DNA of 20,149 nucleotides from a virus. Where the stretch lies: positions 1-20,149 of IMG/VR virus record IMGVR_UViG_3300046517_000280; one strand, written 5' to 3'. Made by a program: the position numbers and the translations under genes. Below the pieces are notes generated by a model. It had not been told where the DNA came from, did not search any database, and worked only from the letters and a program-made list of their open reading frames with translations. Every line of letters starts with the position of its first letter. Position 1 is the first letter of the stretch. Shown here in pieces: positions 1-5,647 of the stretch.

Positions 1-2
1 GG

Positions 3-275
3 GTGGGCGAGCCGGTGCGCGTTGAGGCTTGGGCCGAGGGCCGCATGGCGACGGCGGCCGAGACGATCGAGAGCATCCGCACCGGCCTGCCGGCGCTGAT
101 GGCGCTCGATAAGGACGACCCCGAGGGGATGGTCGAGATCAGGCGGCGGCTGAATGACGCCTGGCGCGTGCTGGGGCTGCCTGGGCGCGGCGACGGGCTG
201 CTGGATAGCCTGGAGCTGCAACGGGCCTCCACGGGGCTCCCAGAGGCTCCTGGAGCTGGTCCCTTGACCGGGTGA
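3..275 (+). CDS. Hypothetical protein, probably 5'-truncated by the window edge
   Basis: This is the 3' end of an open frame that stays open to the first base of the window, so the true start may lie upstream. Inside the window it can start at GTG 3 or at ATG 45; the latter has a GAGGG at 36-40, four bases away. The product is about 75-90 residues, mixed charged and helical in the middle (AETIESIRTGL, EIRRRLNDAW) and ending in a Gly/Pro-rich tail. I do not recognise a family and see no membrane segment or cysteine motif. A strong intrinsic terminator follows about 50 bases after its stop, so it appears to be the last gene of an upstream transcription unit rather than part of the packaging operon. 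Confidence 0.4.
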   Translation: MGEPVRVEAWAEGRMATAAETIESIRTGLPALMALDKDDPEGMVEIRRRLNDAWRVLGLPGRGDGLLDSLELQRASTGLPEAPGAGPLTG

Positions 276-324
276 ACCTGTGGGCCCATGCTTGTGGCAT
301 CGTCATCTTGCTCGCCCAAAAGCA

Positions 325-352
325 AAAAGCCCGCCCAGCCCGGCGGGCTTTT
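325..352 (+). terminator. Intrinsic terminator after the first gene
   Basis: An 11-bp perfect stem, AAAAGCCCGCC (325-335) pairing with GGCGGGCTTTT (342-352), closes a 6-base loop. The stem ends in four T on the + strand and four A on the left arm, so it could end transcription from both directions. It separates the first gene from the terminase region and marks a likely operon boundary. Confidence 0.85.
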
Positions 353-386
353 GCGTAGGTGAGGCAGCATCCGAAAGAATAGATGC

Positions 387-791
387 GTGCCGGTCAGTAA
401 GCTTCACAGCAAGTATTCAGGGGCGCCTGCGCCTGCGTTGATGCCGATCAAATCGCGGGCATCCGCCGCGAGCCAGGCGCGCCGGCCGTCGCACAACAGA
501 CCCGAGCCAAAAGGTCCAAGACCCATCATCGATCAGCGCATCCGCGAGCGCATCCAGGCAGCTGCGATTGTCAACATCTTGACAGAGCACGTCAAAGGGA
601 AACGAAAGATGCGCGCTACCCAAGTCCGCGCCGCGCTAGGATTACTCGCGAAAGTCCTGCCCGATCTACAGACGATCGACTTGGCCGCGCAGGTCACCGT
701 GCGCCATGTAGTGAGAGACGAGCCTTTGAGCGTCGAGGAGTTTGCCCGTCAATACTGCGATCCACCGGTCATCGATCTGAAGCCGAATTGA
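387..791 (+). CDS. Putative terminase small subunit-like DNA-binding protein
   Basis: The 134-residue product is basic at its N-terminus (about residues 25-60, rich in Arg, Lys, Ser, Pro). It then has a helical segment, about residues 66-100, with the pattern KRKMRATQVRAALGLLAKVL followed by PDLQTIDL. A 'basic, then T/AQVRAA..LL.KvLPDL' arrangement is one I associate with small terminase or packaging-initiation proteins of proteobacterial phages, and the position ahead of the large terminase agrees. A small terminase binds the packaging site and feeds DNA to the large subunit. The start is uncertain: GTG 387 gives the longest frame and ATG 441 would remove 18 residues; neither has a clear Shine-Dalgarno. 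About 600 bases, including a 362-base non-coding stretch, separate it from the large subunit, which is unusual. It could instead be a regulator with the same fold. Confidence 0.5.
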   Translation: MPVSKLHSKYSGAPAPALMPIKSRASAASQARRPSHNRPEPKGPRPIIDQRIRERIQAAAIVNILTEHVKGKRKMRATQVRAALGLLAKVLPDLQTIDLAAQVTVRHVVRDEPLSVEEFARQYCDPPVIDLKPN

Positions 792-1153
792 GGGGCGAGC
801 TGCTAGCCCTAATGCGACATTATCGGTAGTCGACGTCTAAGTCGTTGACATCGTTGCATGTTTATCCCGCGGTCTGCCCGGCTCCAGTCACAACTCCAGT
901 CACTTCGCTCAGCGAGCGGCCTCGGCGGGTCACAGTAGAGATCAGACCAAGCGCCGCGACCAGGTCAGGCCTCGGAGGGCCTGGTGCGAGGGGCTGGGGC
1001 CGGGCTGGGCTGGGGGAGGGGCGGGGAGGGGCCCCCTCCGGGACCGGGGGGCCGGGGACCGGGGATGGACCGCCAGATCCGGCTGCGCGAGCGCCCGCCC
1101 CCTTCCCACGCGGAGCAGATAAAAACGCACCCAACCACATTGGAGGAATACTG
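792..1153. other. 362-base stretch without a convincing gene
   Basis: A frame is open from 845 into the next gene, but its translation is Gly/Pro/Arg low-complexity and would bury a Tat signal 103 residues inside a protein, so I treat it as non-coding. It holds a direct repeat CTCCAGTCAC (882-891 and 894-903, period 12), a small hairpin CGCTC-AGC-GAGCG (906-918), an inverted repeat CAGGCC/GGCCTG (966-971/978-983), a dense G-tract block (990-1064) and a near-palindrome GGAGGGGCCCCCTCC (1025-1039). A TTGACA at 845-850 resembles a -35 box but has no good -10 at 16-18 bases. A packaging site, a regulatory leader or both could lie here. Confidence 0.6.
990..1064 (+). repeat. Cluster of twelve G-tracts (potential G-quadruplexes)
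   Basis: The + strand carries eight runs of three to five G within 990-1031, separated by only one or two bases. Four more runs at 1040-1042, 1046-1051, 1054-1057 and 1061-1064 are separated by two or three bases. The second set contains the direct repeat GGGACCGGGG at 1040-1049 and 1055-1064. The spacing fits the usual G-quadruplex rule (four G3+ runs with loops of 1-7) three times over. The block lies about 90 bases upstream of the start at 1154, on the coding strand, so it would also be present in the mRNA leader. Confidence 0.75.
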
Positions 1154-1396
1154 ATGAATACGACACGACGCGGATTGTTCGGCTGGCTCGCCGGAACGGC
1201 TGCTGCGGCGGTCGTGGCGCCCGCGCTCGTGCAGGCGGCGGTTGCGGAGGCGCCTGTCGGCATGCCTCCTACCGGCGACTGGAACGAGGACGCCTGGCAA
1301 CCGCTCGCCGACGACGGCTCGCACTCGCATGCCTTCCTGACCGACGAGCTGCCCTCTCACACGCACTCGTTCCACTCGTTCCCGCGCCATGCTTGA
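1154..1396 (+). CDS. Small Tat-exported histidine-rich protein
   Basis: The start ATG 1154 is chosen because GGAGGA (1142-1147) lies six bases ahead and because it puts a signal peptide at the very N-terminus. The 80-residue product opens with TRRGLFG (twin Arg at residues 5-6), a hydrophobic stretch at about residues 10-28, and AxA-type cleavage options near residues 26-31. This is a standard twin-arginine signal. The remaining roughly 50 residues are acidic, then histidine-rich: six His between residues 57 and 79 (SHSH, SHTHSFH, RHA), which could bind metal. The gene overlaps the large terminase by 8 bases (ATGCTTGA), implying translational coupling. A Tat substrate inside a packaging operon is odd. 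It may be a moron that alters the host periplasm, an exclusion factor or a lysis helper; its function is unknown. Confidence 0.8.
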   Translation: MNTTRRGLFGWLAGTAAAAVVAPALVQAAVAEAPVGMPPTGDWNEDAWQPLADDGSHSHAFLTDELPSHTHSFHSFPRHA

Positions 1397-2858
1397 TCTA
1401 CCTGAAAAGGTCGTGTGGAGCCCGCAGGAGGGCCCGCAGCACGTCCTGTGCAAATGTAGTCTTGGCGAAGTCTTCATGGGCGGGGCGCGCGGCGGCGGCA
1501 AGACCGATGGCGTGCTCGGCAAATGGGCCGCGAAGGAGGCGCGCTGCGGGCCAGCCTTCAACGCCATGATGTTCAGGCGCACGACGGTGTCGTCGACCGA
1601 CGCCATCGACCGCTCGAAGGAGATCTACCGGCCGCTCGGCGGGCATTTCAACGAGGCGAAGCTCACCTGGCGCATGCCCAATGGCGGGCGGGTCGGCTTC
1701 GGCTACCTCGACGGGGTCGACGACGCGGCCGAGTATCAGGGCCGCAACCTGACCGACGCCTGGATCGAGGAGGCGGGGCAATATCCGACACCAGATCCGA
1801 TCTTCCGGTTGTTCGGGGCGCTGCGCTCGGCCGGCGGCGTGCCGGTGCAGCTGATCCTGACGGGCAACCCCGGCGGGCCTGGGCAGAGCTGGATCAGGGA
1901 CCGCTACGAGATGGTGCCCTTTCCCAAGGCGCCTAAGATCTTGCTCAAGAGCCTGCCGGACGGCACCCGGCACCAGGTCGCGGTGATCCCATCGCGGCTC
2001 GGCGATAATCAGATCCTGCTGAGACAAGATCCAGGCTATGCGTCGAGGCTGACCATGGTCGGCAATCCGACCCTGGTGCGCGCCTGGCTCGAAGGCGATT
2101 GGTCGGCGATCGAGGGTGCCTTCTTCACCGAGTGGGAGGAGCGTCGGCACGTCATCCCGGCCTTCGAGGTGCCTCGGCACTGGCTGCGCTTCCGCTCGAT
2201 GGACTGGGGGTCGGCCTCGCCCTTCTCGATCGGCTGGTGGGCCGTCGTCTCCGACCGCTACCAGCTCAAGGATGGTCGGACGCTGCCGCGCGGCGCGATC
2301 GTGCGCTATCGCGAATGGTATGGGGCGCGGAAGGTCGGCGAGAGCTGGACGGGGCTGAAGCTTCCCAACGAGGCGATCGGCGCCGGCATCGTCGAACGCG
2401 AGAAGGGTGAGCGCATCGCCTACGGGGTGCTCGATCCGTCTTGCATGAACCAGTCGGGCGGCCCCTCGATCTATGAGCAGATGCGGCAAGGCGCGCGCCA
2501 GGCCGGCGGCTCGCTCTTGTTTCGCGAGGCCGACAACACGCGGGCTCCCAAGCGCGGGCCGATCTCGGGCTGGGGTGCGCTGCGCGAGCGCCTGGTCGGC
2601 ACCGACGAAGCGCCGATGCTCTTCGCCTTCGACGTCTGCAAGCACCTGATCAGGACGCTGCCGATGATGGAGCACGACGCCGACCGGCCCGAGGATATCG
2701 ACACCGATGCCGAGGACCACGCGGTCGACGAGTGCCGCTACGCCTGCCTGTCGCGGCCTTGGGTCAGGCCGCGCCCGGTCGTCGAGGTGGTCAAGGCCGG
2801 CAGCGGCTACAGCCGCGACAAGGTCGACCGCCGGCCGCTGGTCGTGACGGATATGTGA
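1389..2858 (+). CDS. terL: Terminase large subunit (packaging ATPase/nuclease)
   Basis: The 489-residue protein shows the two-domain plan of large terminases, the motor that pumps DNA through the portal and cuts it. The ATPase domain has a Walker A GGARGGGKTD (residues 31-40), a Walker B-like segment with acidic pair DAWIEEAG (123-130) and a coupling motif LTGNPGG (157-163). The RNase H-like nuclease domain supplies candidate metal-binding acids at D272 (SMDWGS), D349 (VLDPS) and D443/D447 (EDHAVDECRYA). Length is normal for the family. The start overlaps the stop of the Tat gene; there is no clear Shine-Dalgarno, so initiation is probably coupled. The stop overlaps the next ATG as TGATG. Confidence 0.95.
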   Translation: MLDLPEKVVWSPQEGPQHVLCKCSLGEVFMGGARGGGKTDGVLGKWAAKEARCGPAFNAMMFRRTTVSSTDAIDRSKEIYRPLGGHFNEAKLTWRMPNGGRVGFGYLDGVDDAAEYQGRNLTDAWIEEAGQYPTPDPIFRLFGALRSAGGVPVQLILTGNPGGPGQSWIRDRYEMVPFPKAPKILLKSLPDGTRHQVAVIPSRLGDNQILLRQDPGYASRLTMVGNPTLVRAWLEGDWSAIEGAFFTEWEERRHVIPAFEVPRHWLRFRSMDWGSASPFSIGWWAVVSDRYQLKDGRTLPRGAIVRYREWYGARKVGESWTGLKLPNEAIGAGIVEREKGERIAYGVLDPSCMNQSGGPSIYEQMRQGARQAGGSLLFREADNTRAPKRGPISGWGALRERLVGTDEAPMLFAFDVCKHLIRTLPMMEHDADRPEDIDTDAEDHAVDECRYACLSRPWVRPRPVVEVVKAGSGYSRDKVDRRPLVVTDM

Positions 2859-3061
2859 TGCTGCACTGGGGTCTGAGGCCGGCGCCAGGCCCGCACGCGC
2901 CGATGTCCAAGGCTGAGTGCCGCCTGATGACCGAGGCCGAGGGGCGCAAGGTCGTGCTGATCACCGACCATCAGATCCATTCGGTCGACGCGGACGGGAA
3001 GCCTTGGGTGCAATGGCGCCCTGACCCGCGCTTTCCGCCGAGCCCCGCAGTGAGGTGGTGA
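2858..3061 (+). CDS. Hypothetical 67-aa protein between terminase and portal
   Basis: A frame starting at ATG 2858 shares one base with the terminase stop (TGATG) and ends in another TGATG shared with the portal start, so it is precisely fitted between two real genes; this is the main evidence that it is translated. The product has a charged core (KAECRLMTEAEGRKVVLITD) followed by HQIHSVDADGKPWVQWRPDP, which looks like a small beta-rich domain with aromatic residues. No signal, membrane segment or known family is recognised. The frame is open further upstream inside the terminase gene, but the coupled ATG is much the more likely start. Confidence 0.65.
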   Translation: MLHWGLRPAPGPHAPMSKAECRLMTEAEGRKVVLITDHQIHSVDADGKPWVQWRPDPRFPPSPAVRW

Positions 3062-5361
3062 TGCCTCCACCGATCCAGAGCAACGTCTTGCCGTTTCCGC
3101 AGCAGCCCCAGCAGCTGGGGCTGGGCGGCATGCTGCCGGCTGGCGCGGCCGGTCCAGGAATGGCGCCTCCGGTGGGCGCGGCTGGACCGGGAATGGCGCT
3201 TCCTGGCGGGGCTCCAGGGGCCGCCGGCCTCCCTGGCGCAGCTCCTGGAGCACCCCCGCCGATGCAGCCGCTGCCCGGCGCGCGGCCCGTGCCGCCGCCG
3301 CCGACCGTCTTTGCGAGGCCTCCGCTCGGCGAGGCGCCGGCCGAGGACGGGCCGCAGCTCGAACCGCCCGACGTCGAGGATCTGCGCCGGCAGTTCGAGC
3401 ACTACGTCATGCAGAAGCAGGACGAGATCGCCGAGTCGAAGACCGCGATCGAGTATTATCACGGCAAGCAGTTCAACAAGACGCAGCTGCAGACCTTCCG
3501 CGACCGCCGCCAGGCGCCGATCATCTTCAACCGCATCCGGCCCAAGGTGAATGCCATCGTGGGGGTGCTCAAGAAGATGCGCGGCGACCCCAAGGCCTTC
3601 GGGCGCAACGCCGCCGACGAGGCCGGCGCGGAGCTTGCGACGCAGTGCGTGCGCTATGCGCTCGATGCCTGCCGCTGGGATGCGCACGAGTCCGAGGTGA
3701 TGACCATCGGCTGCGCCCACGGCATCGTCGTCGCCGAGCTGGGGCTGACGCCGGGCGACAAGGGCGACCCCGACCCGGACGTCGCTGGCGTCGACCCCCG
3801 GACCTTCTTCTACGATCCGCGCAGCCTGCGCCAGGATCTCTCGGACGCCCGCTTCATGGGCACGTCGAAGTTCGTCACCCAGGACGAGTTCGAGGAGCTG
3901 TTCCCCGGCCAGGCCGGCGAGGACGGCAAGCAGGCCGAGAGCCAGTGGTCGGAGGCCTTCGGCTCGAATGGCGGCAGTGAGTCCGAGACGGAGTTCGAGG
4001 CCGACCGGCAATATCTCTGGTCGCAGGGGCGCAAGAAGCTGCGCCTGGTCGAGCACTGGTATAGGACCGCGGGCGAGTGGCGTTACTGTTTTTACGCCGG
4101 TTCTACCATCTTGGACTATGGCGTTTCACCTTTCTACGATGAGCGTGGCCAGACAATTCCGCGCTATATTGGCTTTGCCGTCTCGATCGACGAGGAAGGC
4201 GGGCACTATGGCTTCGTGCGCCACCTGAAGGGTCCGCAGGACACCATCAACTTCGCCAAGATGAAGATGGCTTGGATCGCGGCGGCCCGGCAGCTGAAGG
4301 TCGGGCGCTCGGCGCTCGGCGGTGACGGCCAGGACATCGAGACGAAGCGCACCGAGGCCGCGCGCGCCGATGGCGTGCTCATCTGGGAAGTCGACCCGAA
4401 CGAGATCGAGGTCATCACCCAGGACTCGGAGTTCCTGAAGCAGGCGCAATTCTACGCCGACGCCAAGCAGGAGATCGACGGCTTCGGTCCCTCGCCGGCC
4501 TTGGTCGGGGCGCAAGGCGCGCCGGCCGATATCTCGGGCCGTTCGCTCGCCATGCAGCAGCAGGCCTCGCTGGCCGAGCTGGGGCCGTTCTTGGAGAACT
4601 GGAACAACTGGCGCCTGCGCATCTACCGCGCCATCTGGGTGTCGCAGCAATGCTACTGGCAGGCCGAGCGCTGGCTGCGCGTCACCAAGGACCAGCTCAC
4701 GAGCCAATACATCGCCATCAACCAGGGCACCGTCGACCAGTGGGGCCGGCCGGCGATCGTCAACCAGATCGGCAACCTCGACGTCGAGATCCTGATGGAC
4801 GAGGGCCCGAACAGCGCCAACGTGATGGGCGACTCGTTCGACTTGATGTCGGCTCTCGCGCTCAAGGGCATGCCGATCCCGCCGCCGGCCCTCATCGAGC
4901 TGTCGCCGCTGCCGCGCTCGGAGAAGGACAAGCTCAACGCCCTGATGAACCAGCCGGACCCGGCCAAGCAGGCGATGCAGCAGGCGATGGTCGACAAGAC
5001 GAAGAGCGAGGCGACCAAGAACCTGGCATCGGCCCAGGCGAGCCAGGTCGACTCCCAGGTCAAGATGCAAGGCGCGCCGGCCGACGCCGGGCTGAAGCAG
5101 GCGACTGCGCTGCACAAGATCGCCCTGACCCAGCACGAGACGCGCAAGGCGCACGCCACCACGGCCCAGTCGGCGATCGACATGCACGCCGCCATGCAGC
5201 CGCAGGAAGGGCAGCAGGCGCCGATGTCGCCGGCATCCGCCAGCGCCGCGCCTGGGCCGCCGATCCCCGGCGGGCCGCCCGTGCGGGGCCCTGACGGGCA
5301 TTTCTACGTCCACGCCCCGCATCCCGGCGGCGTCTATCAGCGGGTGCTGATCAAGCCGTGA
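3061..5361 (+). CDS. P22-like portal protein
   Basis: The 766-residue protein would form the dodecameric ring at the capsid vertex through which DNA enters and leaves. The conserved portal region starts near residue 104 (DVEDLRRQFEHYV) and includes YYHGKQFNKTQLQ, RQAPIIFNRIRPKVNAIVG and KKMRGDPKAFGR (about residues 132-182), which I associate with P22-type portals. The length is close to the 725 residues of P22 gp1. ATG 3061 is chosen over GTG 3055 because of GAGGTG at 3052-3057 and the TGATG coupling. Residues 20-95 are a Gly/Pro/Ala collagen-like tail that is not part of the core fold. The C-terminal 150 residues are helical and Gln/Ala-rich, as in the portal barrel, and end with a Pro/Gly segment. 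Residues 341-374 use an anomalous codon set. Confidence 0.9.
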   Translation: MPPPIQSNVLPFPQQPQQLGLGGMLPAGAAGPGMAPPVGAAGPGMALPGGAPGAAGLPGAAPGAPPPMQPLPGARPVPPPPTVFARPPLGEAPAEDGPQLEPPDVEDLRRQFEHYVMQKQDEIAESKTAIEYYHGKQFNKTQLQTFRDRRQAPIIFNRIRPKVNAIVGVLKKMRGDPKAFGRNAADEAGAELATQCVRYALDACRWDAHESEVMTIGCAHGIVVAELGLTPGDKGDPDPDVAGVDPRTFFYDPRSLRQDLSDARFMGTSKFVTQDEFEELFPGQAGEDGKQAESQWSEAFGSNGGSESETEFEADRQYLWSQGRKKLRLVEHWYRTAGEWRYCFYAGSTILDYGVSPFYDERGQTIPRYIGFAVSIDEEGGHYGFVRHLKGPQDTINFAKMKMAWIAAARQLKVGRSALGGDGQDIETKRTEAARADGVLIWEVDPNEIEVITQDSEFLKQAQFYADAKQEIDGFGPSPALVGAQGAPADISGRSLAMQQQASLAELGPFLENWNNWRLRIYRAIWVSQQCYWQAERWLRVTKDQLTSQYIAINQGTVDQWGRPAIVNQIGNLDVEILMDEGPNSANVMGDSFDLMSALALKGMPIPPPALIELSPLPRSEKDKLNALMNQPDPAKQAMQQAMVDKTKSEATKNLASAQASQVDSQVKMQGAPADAGLKQATALHKIALTQHETRKAHATTAQSAIDMHAAMQPQEGQQAPMSPASASAAPGPPIPGGPPVRGPDGHFYVHAPHPGGVYQRVLIKP
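3142..3203 (+). repeat. Tandem 33-bp repeat in the portal N-terminus
   Basis: Two 29-base copies, starting at 3142 and 3175, differ at only a few positions and are spaced by 33 bases. They encode two successive 11-residue units GAAGPGMAPPV and GAAGPGMALPG, in phase with the portal frame. They sit in a Gly-X-Y-like stretch and probably arose by in-frame duplication. Confidence 0.8.
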
Positions 5362-5370
5362 GGTGACACC

Positions 5371-5586
5371 ATGATTGCCATTGCGATCGAGGTTCTGTGG
5401 CTTCTCATCGGGGCCATCTGCCTGGCCGGCGTGATCTGGCTGGTGCTCTACGGGATCAACCATTTCATCACGGAAATCCCGCCGAGGATCGAGCAGGGCA
5501 TCTGGTTCATCGTGTTGTTGCTCATCATCATCGGCGCCCTCACCCTGCTGGCGGGAGGCTCTCTTCGACCGGCGTTCATCCGTTAG
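5371..5586 (+). CDS. Small two-transmembrane protein (holin-like size)
   Basis: ATG 5371 has GAGGTG (5360-5365) five bases ahead and follows the portal stop by nine bases. The 71-residue product has two hydrophobic segments: residues 3-27 (IAIEVLWLLIGAICLAGVIW) and about 44-62 (WFIVLLLIIIGALTLLAG). A short polar turn with two Pro and several charges joins them, and the tail is short and basic. Size and topology fit class II holins, but many phage two-TM miniproteins are not holins. No endolysin gene is adjacent; the only wall-active domain seen is in the internal protein at 15262. Function remains open. Confidence 0.75.
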   Translation: MIAIAIEVLWLLIGAICLAGVIWLVLYGINHFITEIPPRIEQGIWFIVLLLIIIGALTLLAGGSLRPAFIR

Positions 5587-5647
5587 CCGGGTGCCGGATC
5601 GCATCATCATCCCGCCGGCACCGCCGCCGATCTGCGAGGGCTGCTAG

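Noticed and set aside
845-873. TTGACA box as a promoter for the terminase operon
   Set aside because: No acceptable -10 element at 15-19 bases; the box alone is not evidence in this GC-rich setting.
858-938. 26-aa ORF starting at ATG 858
   Set aside because: No ribosome-binding site; composition comes from the short direct repeat; likely chance.
845-1153. N-terminal extension of the Tat gene by 103 residues in the same frame
   Set aside because: It would translate the G-tract block into low-complexity Gly/Pro/Arg, place the Tat signal internally, and ignore the good ribosome-binding site at 1142-1147.
1398-2720. 440-aa minus-strand frame opposite the large terminase
   Set aside because: Shadow of a clear terminase gene; no independent signals.
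4126-5610. 494-aa open frame on the minus strand
   Set aside because: It is antisense to the portal gene; its composition (Arg/His/Asp/Leu-rich) is that of a shadow frame in GC-rich DNA, with no motif.
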